From NCBI GenBank assembly GCA_963758205.1, contig CAVWUM010000002.1, positions 434,001-498,000 on the forward strand: 64,000 nucleotides of DNA, in the 5' to 3' direction. Of this stretch, positions 26,420-37,055 are shown piece after piece; within the stretch, counting starts at the first letter, position 1; each line of letters starts with the position of its first letter. The DNA is from Owenweeksia sp963758205 (lineage in GTDB: Bacteria > Bacteroidota > Bacteroidia > Flavobacteriales > Schleiferiaceae). The position numbers and the translations under genes are program-made. Under the pieces are notes generated by a model that saw nothing but the letters and a program-made list of their open reading frames with translations, ran no database searches and was not told the DNA's origin.

Positions 26420-27865
26420 TTACCAGCCACCGCCAAGCGCCTGGTACATATGTACAAAGGCACTCATTTGCTGCTGCTTGGTTTCTATAAGATCAAACCT
26501 CGACTCCAGGGCATCGCGCTGCGTAAGCAACACTTCCATATAATCGGCCCGGGCCGAGCTGAATAACGTATTGGATATATCCACAGACTCGGTAAGCGCC
26601 TCCACCTCCTGCTGCTTTAAATCATAGCTCTTTTTCATATTCCCGATTTTGGCCAGTTGATTAGCTACCTCAATGTAGGCGTTGAGCAGAGTGCGTTCAT
26701 AGTTATACACCGCCTGTATTTGTGCGGCATTGGCACTGTAATACTGCGCTTTTATGGCATTACGGTTTATCAGCGGGGCGGTTAAATCTCCCGCAAGGCT
26801 ATACAACAGCGATTGTGGAGTTTGCACCAAGTAGGTGGGATTAAAGGCCTGAAGACCTACACCGGCTGTTATATCCAGCGATGGATAAAACTGCGCCTTT
26901 GCCACTTTTACATCCAACTTGGCCGCCACAAGGTCCAGTTCTGCCTGCCGCACATCAGGTCGGTTTTCCAGCAACTGCGAGGGTATCCCCGCATAAATAC
27001 TATCCGGCACCAGGCTAATGAAGTTTTGCGAATCGCGCTTTATTGGCTGCGGGTACCTCCCCAGCAAAAAATTAATGCGATTCTCCGTTTCAATGATATC
27101 CTGTTGTATGCGGTATTGAAGTCCCCTGGTATTGAGCACCTGGGCCTCAAAACGTGTTACGGCCAATTGCGTAACCCGCGCTGATTGCTTTTGGAGTCGC
27201 ACAATTTCAAGGGCGTTGCTTTGTATGTCTATATTCTGACGTACAATTTCCAGCTCATTATCCAGCGCAAGCAACTCATAATAGGAGCTCGCAATTTCGG
27301 CCACGAGGTTGGTCACCATAAAGTTTCTGCCCTCTACGCTGCCAAGGTATCTGGCCACAGCCGACTTTTTGGCGTTGCGCAGCTTTCGCCAAATATCTAC
27401 TTCCCACGAAGCAAATGCGCCCACTAAGTAATCGCCCAGCGGCTCCGGAAATTCCTTGCCGGGTTCAATATCAGTAGTGGCCTCCAATGCACCATTGCGC
27501 GTGTAGCGGCCCACTTTATCTACTCCGGCACCTGCCTGTAAGCCTACAGAGGGAAGGTATTCACCCTTTTTGGCTCTTACCTCGTTGCGGGCAATTTCAA
27601 TCTCCTGCACGGTGATGTTCAGCTCCTGGTTATTTTTCAGGGCTGTATCAATAAGGGCCGTCAGGTAAGGATCGGTAAAATAATCCTGCCACCTTATCGC
27701 GGCCGTATTCACAGTGTCCGTATCGCCATTATAGGTTTCGGGCATATTTGTATTTACCTCGCGGGTGGCTACATCAAAGGTTTTACATCCCGTAAGGCCC
27801 ACAATCGTCAGGATCACTACTAAACCTGAAAATGCATTCTTTTTAATCCTATTTTTCAGTTTCAT
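26420..27865 (-). CDS. RND-efflux outer membrane lipoprotein (OprM/CusC-like, NodT family)
   Basis: 481 residues with a lipobox (IVGLTGC, Cys27) and the TolC-like repeat pattern: DPYLTALIDTALKNNQELNI, RPDVRQAELDLVAAKLDVKVA and FYPSLDITAGVGLQAF. It should form the outer-membrane duct for the RND pump encoded directly upstream, from which it is separated by three bases. Transcription order is adaptor, permease, channel. Confidence 0.92.
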   Translation of the reverse strand: MKLKNRIKKNAFSGLVVILTIVGLTGCKTFDVATREVNTNMPETYNGDTDTVNTAAIRWQDYFTDPYLTALIDTALKNNQELNITVQEIEIARNEVRAKKGEYLPSVGLQAGAGVDKVGRYTRNGALEATTDIEPGKEFPEPLGDYLVGAFASWEVDIWRKLRNAKKSAVARYLGSVEGRNFMVTNLVAEIASSYYELLALDNELEIVRQNIDIQSNALEIVRLQKQSARVTQLAVTRFEAQVLNTRGLQYRIQQDIIETENRINFLLGRYPQPIKRDSQNFISLVPDSIYAGIPSQLLENRPDVRQAELDLVAAKLDVKVAKAQFYPSLDITAGVGLQAFNPTYLVQTPQSLLYSLAGDLTAPLINRNAIKAQYYSANAAQIQAVYNYERTLLNAYIEVANQLAKIGNMKKSYDLKQQEVEALTESVDISNTLFSSARADYMEVLLTQRDALESRFDLIETKQQQMSAFVHMYQALGGGW

Positions 27866-27868
27866 CGC

Positions 27869-30800
27869 TTATCCGTTATTAGTGTTACCCCTTTTTATCC
27901 GCCTGCGCATCAGCTTCAGCAATACACGCATGCGCTTCAGTTTATCGGTAGTTTTATCATTGGTTTTTGGGTGAAACATACTCTCTGATAATGAGCTTTC
28001 ATCTTCAAACTCAATGAGCCTGCGTCCATCAGCCAGACTGCCGAATATGAAGTACAGGCCGGGCACTATTATTACTCCGAAAATGGTTCCGAACAACATA
28101 CCTCCCATGGCGGAAGCCCCAATGGTACGATTACCGATGGCCCCTGCTCCGCTGGCTATAATCAATGGAATTAATCCGGCCACAAACGCGAAGGATGTCA
28201 TAAGAATGGGGCGAAAACGAACTTTAGCCCCTTCTATAGCGGCATCGAGTATGGTAGAGCCTTGTTGACGTTTTTGCACAGCAAACTCCACAATCAGTAC
28301 AGCATTTTTACCCAATAGCCCCACCAGCATAATAAGCCCGATCTGAGCGTAGATATCATTATCCAGCCCCATCAGCTTAAGCAGCAGAAAGGAGCCAAAC
28401 ACCCCTACCGGTAGCGAAAAGACTACCGCCAATGGGATAATAAAGCTCTCATACTGGGCCGCCAGCACCAGGTACACAAATACCAGTACTATAATAAAAA
28501 TGTAAAGCGACTCATTACCACGGTTGGATTCATCATACGAAAGCCCCTCCCAGGCAATATCATAACCTTTGGGTAGTGTCTCGCTGGCTACTTCCCTTAT
28601 AGCCTGTATGGCATCGGCCGTGGTGTAGCCTTTGGCAGGAAGCCCCCGTATAGCGGCCGAATTGTACATATTAAAACGGGTAACCTCATTGGGCCCCTGG
28701 GTTTTCTTCAGCCTCATAAAGGCCGAGTAAGGCACCATTTCACCATGCTCATTTTTTACAAACAGGTTTAAGATGTCTGACGGCAACCTCCTGAACTTGG
28801 GATCAGATTGCACATACACCTTAAAGAAACGACCGAACTTAATAAAGCCCTGCTCGTAAGTACTACCGATAAGGATATTCAGGTTTTCCATGGCATGACC
28901 AATGGATACACCCTTCTGCATAGCAAGGTCGTTATCAATTTCCAGTTCATACTGGGGATAGTTGGCCGCAAAAAAGGTGAAGAGACCGGTAAGTTCAGGG
29001 CGGGCGCTAAGGTCATCCATAAACTTTTTGTTGATGCGGTCAAACTCCTGGTAATCTGTATTGGCCGTTTTTTCTAAAAGGCGCATAGAAAAACCACCTG
29101 ATGAACCAAATCCCGGAATGGCTGGTGGCTCAAAAAACTCGATCACCGCTCCAAGCCCTTTGGATTCCTCTTCCAGTTCCTCCATAATTTCCTTTACCGT
29201 ATGGTCCCGCTGGCTCCATGACTTAAGGTTTATAAGGCATGTACCGGCATTGGATCCACGTCCTTCGGTCATAATTTCATATCCTGCCAAAGAAGAAACG
29301 GATTCCACACCATCCACCTCTTCACAAATTTTCTGGAGCTGTTGCGAAACCTTATTGGTTCGCTCCAGCGTGGCTCCGGGAGGGGTTTGTATAATGGCGT
29401 AAATCGTTCCCTGGTCTTCACTGGGTATAAAGCCTGATGGCAGAATTTCACTTTCGAATACGATACCCGCACCAAAGACCAGTAGAATAATCCAGGTGAG
29501 CCACCTGCGGCTTACCATCCGCTTAAGCAATGCCACATAGCGGCCGGTCAGCTTATCAAATCCCCTGTTAAAACCATCCAGTGAGCGTGTTAAAAGGTTT
29601 CGCTTTTTCTCCTTACCGTGATTGTTTTTGAGCAGCATGGCGCACAATACCGGGGTAAGCGAAAGAGCAATAATGGCTGAAATAACAATGGAACTGGCCA
29701 TGGTAATTGAAAACTGACGATAGAAAGTACCCACGGGCCCGCTCATAAATGATATGGGTAGAAGCACCGAAACCATAACCGCGGTGATGGCTATAATAGC
29801 CCCGCTTATTTCGCCCATTACTTTTTTTACCGCCTGGTAGGGAGTAAGGTGGGGCTTCTCCTCCATCTTGGCATGTACGGCTTCCACCACCACAATAGCA
29901 TCATCTACCACAATACCAATGGCCAGTACCAGCGCAAACAAGGTTACCAGGTTTATGGATAATCCAAAAAACTGTATCACAAAAAAGGCTCCGATAAGCG
30001 AAACAGGAACCGCCAGAATTGGGATTAGTGTAGAGCGCCAGTCTCCCAAAAACAGGAATACCACAAGAGCCACAAGGATAAAAGCATCCCTTAAAGTGTG
30101 AATTACCTGCTCAATGGAAGCATCCAAAAATTGTGAAACATCATAACTGATTTTATAATCCATCCCGGGAGGAAAGCTGGCTTTCATCTCCTCAAGACTG
30201 GCCTTTACCTCTTCTATTACATCGCTGGCGTTACTGCCATAGTTTTGCTTAAGCACGATGGCTGCGGATGGATGTCCATCCAGGTTAGAGTAAATATCGA
30301 AAAATTCGCTACCCAGCTCAGCACGGCCAATATCGCCCAGGCGGATGCTCTCCCCTTCTGCATTAGCGCGAATAATTACATTTTCATATTGCTCCGGCTC
30401 GTTATAGCGGCCTTTATAGGTAAGCACATACTCCAGTGATTGTGCTGCTATACCCGAGCTTTGGCCAATCCTTCCAGGTCGTCCTACTATACTTTGCTCA
30501 CCAAGGGCTTCCATTACTTCCTCAACCGAAATATTATAGGCCCTCATACGATCGGGATTCAGCCAGATGCGCATGGCATAAGTACGGCTACCGAGTATCT
30601 GCGAACGTGCCACGCCTTTAATCCTGTTTATTTCAGGGATCATGTTTACGTTGGCATAGTTGTACAGAAACTTCTCATCCATACTCTCATTTTCGGAGTA
30701 CAGGTTTACGTACATCAACATACTGGGCTGTATGGGCGTAATAACCACACCTTCCCTCTGCACCAGCTCAGGTAACAGTGGCATTACCTGGTCCACACGG

Positions 30801-31125
30801 GTTTTCACCCGGATTACCGCCTGATTGGGATCAGTGCCGGGCTCAAATATCACGTTAATCGTGGCCTCACCGGCACTGGTGGCATCGGTACTCATATACC
30901 TCATATCCTGTACACCGTTTATGGAGTTTTCGAGGGTAATGAGGGTTGATTTTACCAACACATCCGCACTGGAACCAGGGTAGGCAATAAAAATACTTAC
31001 CAGGGTGGGTTCAAGCGTGGAAACTGTGATATGGGTAATTTCTTGATTGCCAGGGTTCCCACAAAAACAATAATTATGGAAATAACGATGGCAAATACAG
31101 GTCTGTGAATGAACTTACTGAACAT
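27869..31125 (-). CDS. RND efflux permease (AcrB/MexB type), frameshifted near its 5' end
   Basis: The proton-driven inner-membrane pump of a tripartite drug-export system. The coding region begins at the ATG at 31125 (MFSKFIHRPVFAIVISIIIVF). The frame breaks near 31011-31020 and resumes with EPTLVSIFIAYPGSSADVL; 3257 bases is one short of a multiple of three, so one missing base explains it and gives 1085 residues, normal for the family. Other marks are YNISVEEVMEALGEQ, GIVVDDAIVVVEAVHA with the proton-relay Asp pair, and the final FGTIFGVIIVPGLYFIF. It is real decay or a sequence error. Confidence 0.9.
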
Positions 31126-32201
31126 GTCTTCTGATTTTAAAGTTGCTGTTACCAGAGTATAAAGCAGATAGAGCCTTGGAGGGCTCCACAAAATGGTATT
31201 CAATTTTGTCCTTCTCCCTAACCAGCCTAAGGCCTTCCAGGAGTATTTTATCACTTTCCTCAAGCCCTTCAGCTACTATATAGATATGTGGTATTTCGGC
31301 CGCTACGGTTATTTCGCGGGAGCGTACAATGTTTTCCTTATCAAGTATTTGTACGACTTTTTATCTAAAATTCAAATGTGGACTTCTGTGGTATGAGCAA
31401 TGCATTTTTCATGGGTTCGGTTATCACCACGTTACCCGTTTCGCCATGGCGTAAAAGCCCTTTGGGGTTGGGAAAAGTTGCCCTGAACGCGATGTTACCC
31501 GTTTCATTATTGAAGTCGGCTTCAATAGTTTTTACCACACCGGGATAAGCAAATGGCTTATTGTTGGCCATTATTAATTTCACTTACAAGCGGTTCATCA
31601 GGACTTACCTCCTCTTTATAAGTAAGGTATTCAGCCTCCGGCACATTAAAGTACACCCACATTTCACGTTAGAAGAAGGAGGGGTAAGTACTTCGCCTCA
31701 GTGAAAAGGCTACCCAGCCTTACGTGGAAGCGGTCAATTATACCATCAAAAGGGGCGCGTATTTCGGTAAACTCCAGGTGAACGTTGGATAGTGCCAGTT
31801 CGGCTTTAGCCTTGGCCAGTTTGGCTTTGGACATGGCCAGCTCATTAGGAGCCACCACATTTTTATCGGCCAGTTGTTTTGTATTCTGATATTCAATTTC
31901 AGGAAAATAGCTTCGGCTGATCTCTTGCTGCTCAGTGGGAAAGCTTATAATCTTGAATCATTACTGGCCATCTTTTACGTTCAGGCTTATCCACATAAAT
32001 ATTTTGTATAAGCCATCCTAGGCAATAACTTCATTTCTGGAAGAGAATATCTTCTTATATATTCCTGGGTAGTGAATTCTTCTTACGCTTACGATTGGAC
32101 AGCCGAAAAACTCGGTTGTTTTCGTTTTCAGCGTGATGATGTTTGCAGGCGGTTTGCGTTAACAGTACGCACAAACCTGCCAGCGTGAGCATTTTTTTCA
32201 T
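31115..32201 (-). pseudogene. RND adaptor (AcrA/MexA-like), multiply frameshifted
   Basis: The reading frame starts with a lipoprotein signal at 32201 (MKKMLTLAGLCVLLTQTACK) and ends at a stop at 31115, overlapping the permease start. Between them family segments appear in different frames: EIEYQNTKQLADKNVVAPNE, AELALSNVHLEFTEIRAPFD and IDRFHVRLGSL (about 31700-31900), KPFAYPGVVKTIEADFNNET (about 31500), and KYVQILDKENIVRSREITV to KIEYHFVEPSK (31150-31350). Several indels are needed to join them. This is a decayed gene or a poorly sequenced stretch. Confidence 0.82.
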
Positions 32202-32448
32202 GTTTACATTGCCCTGCCGGGCGATTTTAGGGGAAATAAAAATTTGAAAAATGTGCAGGGGAAATGCACAGAGATCACTTCAGCCATTAGCGGAAGTGCT
32301 CAGCAGCAATAATTAATATTCGAGATAACCTGCCTGACCTTAGCTTAAAATCATAGCCGGATAACCCTGAGCCTGATAAAAAGCGGACTAAAAGATGTAA
32401 AAAAGAAAAAATGCCTGCGGAATTGCAGCGTCTGGCTGGCCTCGTTTA

Positions 32449-32751
32449 TCAATAGACCAAGCAGTACAACCAGCAAAACCGGTGCAAAAGGGCTGGCGGC
32501 AAAAATTTTGAAGAACCTACAACCTCATCTTCCTGTACTTCAACCTCTATAGCTTCCAGGTCAACACTTTGATGATGATGACCGGAAGAGGGAGTTGTAA
32601 TAAATGTCTGATCGTATTGGGCAAAATCAATATGGTTCAGTTGAATCTCTCCATACCGGAAAGCATTTGCTGAAACAGATTCTGCTGAGGCATTAGGATT
32701 AATAATGCAGCTAAGCAGTAGAATAAAAAAAGACAGGAGGTACTTAAGCAA
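32449..32751 (-). CDS. Hypothetical small secreted or membrane protein, possibly frameshifted
   Basis: 100 residues with a signal peptide (MLKYLLSFFILLLSC ... NASAES) and a His-rich centre (SSGHHHQSVDLEAIEVEVQE). Near residue 78 the frame turns into an unlikely tail; the neighbouring frame reads IFAASPFAPVLLVVLLGLL, a clear membrane segment, suggesting an indel near 32500. Family unknown. It sits just upstream of the damaged RND adaptor, so it may belong to that operon. Confidence 0.5.
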   Translation of the reverse strand: MLKYLLSFFILLLSCIINPNASAESVSANAFRYGEIQLNHIDFAQYDQTFITTPSSGHHHQSVDLEAIEVEVQEDEVVGSSKFLPPALLHRFCWLYCLVY

Positions 32752-32889
32752 TGTCCTTCAATTTGGAAGTGCGAAATTATGGTGGGTTAGCCAATCCTAC
32801 AAAATAATAACCAATTACTTTTCAAATAATATAACTGATGCCCAATAGCTTAACGAACAAAATAATAGCTACAGCATTACCACTGTAAT

Positions 32890-33441
32890 ATGAGCTTAAT
32901 TATTAATAAGGATAGCCGGTACCCACTGCTTGGAGGTGGAATTATTACGTTTTTAGGTTTGGCAGCAGCTGTATTAATTAGGGAAATCAACAGCTACGAG
33001 GCCAAGCAATTTATGAATAGTAGCCAAAGCAATATCAATATGCTTTGCAATACTATTATACTGGCATCAGCTACCATACTGGCTTTATTATTTACCGTGC
33101 TGGGTTTGAGTAGCGGCACTGAAATTAAATTGAAAAAAGCATTTTACCGCAGAATAAAACAGGTGGCTTTATTCGATACCATCTGTTTTGTGATGACGAT
33201 GATCGTATTTCTCAGTTTAAACTTCCCAATTGAAAAATCAGGTGACGTGCCCACCTTCTACTACAAAGCTATTTACTACGCCACCGCAATTGCCGCTTCT
33301 ATTATAGGGGGTATGATGGTTACCGTAATTCTGTTGCTTTATAATACCATTAGCGATCTTATCCACATACTTGGATATGGCTCTAAACACAGAATGGCTG
33401 ACCTGCAAGAAAAAGAGGAAAAGGAAGAGCAGGAACAATAA
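32890..33441 (+). CDS. Hypothetical four-helix membrane protein
   Basis: 183 residues with four hydrophobic segments at about 14-33, 54-74, 93-112 and 127-152 and a highly charged C-terminal tail (DLQEKEEKEEQEQ). No family recognised. The next gene, 47 bases downstream on the same strand, encodes a small secreted protein. Confidence 0.65.
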   Translation: MSLIINKDSRYPLLGGGIITFLGLAAAVLIREINSYEAKQFMNSSQSNINMLCNTIILASATILALLFTVLGLSSGTEIKLKKAFYRRIKQVALFDTICFVMTMIVFLSLNFPIEKSGDVPTFYYKAIYYATAIAASIIGGMMVTVILLLYNTISDLIHILGYGSKHRMADLQEKEEKEEQEQ

Positions 33442-33488
33442 GACCTTGATACGGTTAACATTACTAAGACTATCAAAATATTACCACC

Positions 33489-33878
33489 ATGAAAATTTCG
33501 AAAATAATTCTGGCTTCAGCATTTGTGCTAACCGGGTTACTGGCTACAGCCCAGGATAAACCCAAAAAGATGAAGTCATCTGAAGAAAAGCAAAAAGTTA
33601 TACAGCAGGACCAAATGACGGAGGAAGCCCCCGCTATGGAGCAGGAAAATCCGCAGGGTCCAAAAAAGGTTTCCATCGCTCCTTCTGAACTTCCCAAAGA
33701 AGTACACGAAGAGGTTTTAAAGAATTATTACAATGGCGAGATTACCGAAGCCTATAAGCTGATGAAGGATGGAAAACTAAGCGGTTACCTGGCCGAGGTT
33801 AAAAACGGCCCGCAATCATGGACACTGGAGTTTGATGAAACGGGTAATGCCTTGAACAAAATTCAGCCCAATCATTAA
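33489..33878 (+). CDS. Small secreted hypothetical protein
   Basis: 129 residues with a signal peptide (MKISKIILASAFVLTGLLATA-Q). A Lys/Glu/Gln-rich linker (about 22-65) is followed by a domain of about 65 residues (LPKEVHEEVLKNYYNGEITEAYKLM ... YLAEVKNGPQSWTLEFDETG), which resembles periplasmic PepSY-like folds in strand pattern. I cannot assign a function. Confidence 0.65.
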   Translation: MKISKIILASAFVLTGLLATAQDKPKKMKSSEEKQKVIQQDQMTEEAPAMEQENPQGPKKVSIAPSELPKEVHEEVLKNYYNGEITEAYKLMKDGKLSGYLAEVKNGPQSWTLEFDETGNALNKIQPNH

Positions 33879-33901
33879 ATATCATTTAGGCTGCTTTGAT
33901 T

Positions 33902-34510
33902 TTAGAAAATCCTAGGATTATAATTCTCAGGATTTTTTCCTTTTATGGGCCTGTATATTTCCTGGATGTGAGTCATATCCTTTTCAAAATCACCGGATGG
34001 GAAAAATACATCGGCTACACCAGCTTCCTTTTTTTCATAATCCAGGTAACCCAAACTGATAGGCACTTTCGCCTCAATAGCTATCCGGTAAAAGCCGGTT
34101 CGCCATTTCTCTACCCATTTGCGGGTACCCTCTGCCGGTACCAGTACTACCAGGTTATCGGTTTCTTTAAGGCGGTCAATGGCATAATCAGTTAAGCCAT
34201 TCTTCGCCTTGGAGCGATCTACCCCAAGTGCTCCCATTGCTTTAAATAAAAATCCGAATGGGCCCTTGGTGTATTCATTCTTAATAAAGAACTTCACATC
34301 TATACCCATTATCCAAAACGCACAGATAGCTATGGGAAAATCCCAGTTGGTGGTGTGCGGGGCGGCTACCATTACACTGTGTTTCATTTCTGGTGAAACC
34401 TTCACAATGCATTTCCAGCCCATAAGCTTAAATAGTAGTTGTCCGAAAAACTTCTTCAAGCGAATTTCTTTGATGTAAAAATAAGCACATTGACTAATTG
34501 AGCTTGCCAT
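33902..34510 (-). CDS. 1-acyl-sn-glycerol-3-phosphate acyltransferase-like (PlsC family)
   Basis: 202 residues with the acyltransferase motifs HTTNWD (HX4D) near 52-57 and EGTR near 130. It lacks a predicted membrane anchor of its own but has a hydrophobic N-terminal helix (AYFYIKEIRLKKFFG). It probably acylates a lysophospholipid or related acceptor in phospholipid synthesis. It is convergent with the small secreted protein gene. Confidence 0.88.
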   Translation of the reverse strand: MASSISQCAYFYIKEIRLKKFFGQLLFKLMGWKCIVKVSPEMKHSVMVAAPHTTNWDFPIAICAFWIMGIDVKFFIKNEYTKGPFGFLFKAMGALGVDRSKAKNGLTDYAIDRLKETDNLVVLVPAEGTRKWVEKWRTGFYRIAIEAKVPISLGYLDYEKKEAGVADVFFPSGDFEKDMTHIQEIYRPIKGKNPENYNPRIF

Positions 34511-34586
34511 TAGTGATTGACCTTACATAACCCCCTCCCCAAGGCCTTCATTTTATCATAGCTTTACCAACTTAACAATTGGATAA

Positions 34587-34913
34587 ATGTTGGATAAAAT
34601 AAAAGAACTGACTGGCGGTGACAAAAATGAAATGCAACGCCATATTGACTCTTACATCGGTAGTATGACAGGTAGGGTGAATACTTTAAAAAACGCCCTT
34701 GATGCGGAAAGCTACCATGAAATAGGACAGGTTGTTAAAAACGCCAAGTACCAATTTGAATCCATGGGGTTTGATGACTTATGGAAACTGGCGAATCATA
34801 TTGAGCGAACCTTAAACAGGGTTTATTCAAAAGATATGGTAAAGGAGCACACACTGGATTTAATTAATGATTTAGAAGCATCCATTGATAAGTTATCCAA
34901 GATAAAACTCTGA
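34587..34913 (+). CDS. HPt-like four-helix protein without the phosphorylated His
   Basis: 108 residues, all helical, with a layout like histidine phosphotransfer domains: IDSYIGSMTGRVNTLKNALD, then EIGQVVKNAKYQFESMGFDDLWKLANHIE, then a final helix (LDLINDLEASIDKLSKI). In true HPt proteins the second helix carries H-x-x-K-G; here KNAKYQF replaces it, so phosphotransfer is unlikely. It may be a pseudo-HPt. It ends one base before the convergent helicase gene. Confidence 0.5.
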   Translation: MLDKIKELTGGDKNEMQRHIDSYIGSMTGRVNTLKNALDAESYHEIGQVVKNAKYQFESMGFDDLWKLANHIERTLNRVYSKDMVKEHTLDLINDLEASIDKLSKIKL

Positions 34914-36341
34914 TCACCCTTTAAAATACTCATCCTTAAAACCAATCAGGTACACCTTTTCTTTGGCGCGGGTGAGGGCGGTGTATAGCCATCTAAGGTA
35001 ATCCAGGTCAATTTCACCCGTAGGTAGCCATGGCTGTTCAATAAATACATGATTCCACTGCCCACCCTGGGCCTTATGGCAGGTAATGGCATAGGCAAAT
35101 TTTACCTGTAACGCATTGAAGTATGGATTTTTCTGCACCTCCTGATGGCGTTTATACTTCTGTGGAATATCCTGGTAGTCCTCCAGTACTTTTTGATAAA
35201 GCGCTTTTGAATCTTCCCACGTAAGTGATGGTGAAGGCAGGTTGAGCACATCCAGCAACAGCATGGTTTCAAATGGTTTTTCATCGGGATAATCCACCAT
35301 TTGCACTTTTACCCTTGCAAAGCGATAGCCGTAAAGCTCTTTATATTCATAAATCTGAAGCAGTTCAATTATATCACCATTGGCGATAAAACCGGCCTTT
35401 GAGCCATCCTCCAGCCAATAGTAATTATTCTTAACCACCATTAAAAAATCACCGGCCGAAATTTCGTCTTCCTGCCAAAGGATACGCGCCCGTATTTGCT
35501 GATTGTACAAGCCTGCCCTTTTATTGGAGCGGACGATTACAGCCGTACCTTCTCTTCCCACATCCCTGAAGGAATCATTCAATGCATCCTCCACTTCAAA
35601 GCCTTCCACCAGGCGGATTACCTCCTGCCCCGTTTCAAATTGAGGAGTTGCAAAATCACCTTCCAATTGGCGATACCTTAAATCTGTGGCATTTTTTAGT
35701 ATCTGCGATTCGCCCAGCTGACGCATAACCTCGGTCATTTCCACTTCAATGGACTCATGCCTGTAATGTACACCAAGGTAACTGCCATCCAAAGCCGGGC
35801 TTTGATCAGAACCCACAGGGGGTAACTGGGCCACATCGCCTACCAGCATAACCTTACAGTTCACACCGCTTCGCACAAAATCCAGCAAATCACGCAGCAA
35901 ACTGCCCGAGGCCAGCGATGGGTCCGAGCCCACATCGTTAATCATTGAGGCTTCATCAACTATATATAATGTATTAGCTGCCTTATTTTCCCTTAGGTTA
36001 AAAAGCGCACGGCCTCCGGTATCCTTTTTAGGGCGGTATATGTATTTATGGATGGTGTATGCTGCCCGGCCTGTATATTGGCTCATAACTTTGGCGGCCC
36101 TGCCGGTGGGTGCCAGCAACATGGTTTTGCGCTTGTAAGCGGGCAGGGTTTTTACCAGAGTTTTTATCAGGGTGGTTTTTCCCGTTCCGGCATATCCTTT
36201 TAAAAGAAAAACCTCACTTGCTTTGGTAGACAGGCAAAAGCCCGAAAGCGCTTTTAAAGCTTCCTGCTGACCGGGTGTAGGTTCAAACCCAAAATTCTTT
36301 AACAGGTCAGTTTCAAGGCGCCTTTTGTTGCTTATTTCCAT
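34914..36341 (-). CDS. RecD-like ATP-dependent DNA helicase
   Basis: 475 residues of a superfamily 1 helicase: Walker A GYAGTGKTT at 49-57, Walker B LYIVDEASMI at 126-135, motif III VGDVAQLPPVG near 166 and a UvrD-C-like C-terminus with ITCHKAQGGQWNHVFIE near 425. It lacks the long N-terminal region of RecD2 and the RecBCD interaction domain. It unwinds DNA with ATP, probably in repair or replication. Confidence 0.9.
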   Translation of the reverse strand: MEISNKRRLETDLLKNFGFEPTPGQQEALKALSGFCLSTKASEVFLLKGYAGTGKTTLIKTLVKTLPAYKRKTMLLAPTGRAAKVMSQYTGRAAYTIHKYIYRPKKDTGGRALFNLRENKAANTLYIVDEASMINDVGSDPSLASGSLLRDLLDFVRSGVNCKVMLVGDVAQLPPVGSDQSPALDGSYLGVHYRHESIEVEMTEVMRQLGESQILKNATDLRYRQLEGDFATPQFETGQEVIRLVEGFEVEDALNDSFRDVGREGTAVIVRSNKRAGLYNQQIRARILWQEDEISAGDFLMVVKNNYYWLEDGSKAGFIANGDIIELLQIYEYKELYGYRFARVKVQMVDYPDEKPFETMLLLDVLNLPSPSLTWEDSKALYQKVLEDYQDIPQKYKRHQEVQKNPYFNALQVKFAYAITCHKAQGGQWNHVFIEQPWLPTGEIDLDYLRWLYTALTRAKEKVYLIGFKDEYFKG

Positions 36342-36381
36342 CGCCTAAAAGTACAGTGATTATGAAGGCCACAAAACAATT

Positions 36382-36409
36382 TTGCCAATGAAAAAAAGTT
36401 GTAGTTTTG
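36382..36409 (+). promoter_or_regulatory. Bacteroidota-type promoter (TTG-N17-TAnnTTTG)
   Basis: TTG at 36382-36384 and TAGTTTTG at 36402-36409 are 17 bases apart, matching the known -33 and -7 elements of the phylum. The start of the 203-residue gene at 36444 follows at a leader length of about 28 bases. Confidence 0.65.
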
Positions 36410-36443
36410 TGCGCGTCACAATAATAAATCCGCTGCAAACACT

Positions 36444-37055
36444 ATGAATTCAACGGTTTCTACAGTTATCAAAGTTGTTCTTTTAGTCGCCATAGTTGGC
36501 CTGGCATATTATCTATACGAAATTATTCAGGAGCCCATTCGCTATGAGAACATTAAAGAAAAAAGGTATGCTCTTACGCAGGAGCGCCTGGAGCAAATTC
36601 GTGACGTTCAAAAAGTGTTCAGATCGGAGTATAATGTGTTTGCGAAAGACTTTAACACCCTGGTAGCCTTTGTTGATACCGGTAAGCAGTCGATTATAGA
36701 AAGAAAGGATTCCAGTTTTCAGTACATGGATCAGAGATTCCTTACGGAGATGACCAAGGATACTATTATCATTCGGGTTATTGGTAAGCGTAGTGTTAAG
36801 GAAAGCCTTTTCGGGCCGAACTTTGACGCCAATAAACTGCGCTACATCCCGCTTACTGATAATAAGCAGGAATTTGAGTTGGAAGCCGGTAAGATAAATG
36901 TGAACGACATTGTGGTTACCGTATTTGAAGCTCGTGCTCCAAACACCAAAATTTTTGCCGATGTACTGGATGAATACGGACAGTTTATCGATATGGACTA
37001 CGCCCTTAAAGTTGGATCGATGACAGAACCAACCCTTAATGGAAACTGGAAGTAA
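36444..37055 (+). CDS. Conserved hypothetical membrane-anchored protein
   Basis: 203 residues with one N-terminal membrane segment (VIKVVLLVAIVGLAYYLYEI), a helical region and a soluble beta-rich domain (IIIRVIGKRSVKESLFG ... IVVTVFEARAPNTKIF). It lies before DUF3822 and rsmD, an order I recall as common in Bacteroidota, and overlaps DUF3822 by 17 bases. Function unknown. Confidence 0.75.
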   Translation: MNSTVSTVIKVVLLVAIVGLAYYLYEIIQEPIRYENIKEKRYALTQERLEQIRDVQKVFRSEYNVFAKDFNTLVAFVDTGKQSIIERKDSSFQYMDQRFLTEMTKDTIIIRVIGKRSVKESLFGPNFDANKLRYIPLTDNKQEFELEAGKINVNDIVVTVFEARAPNTKIFADVLDEYGQFIDMDYALKVGSMTEPTLNGNWK

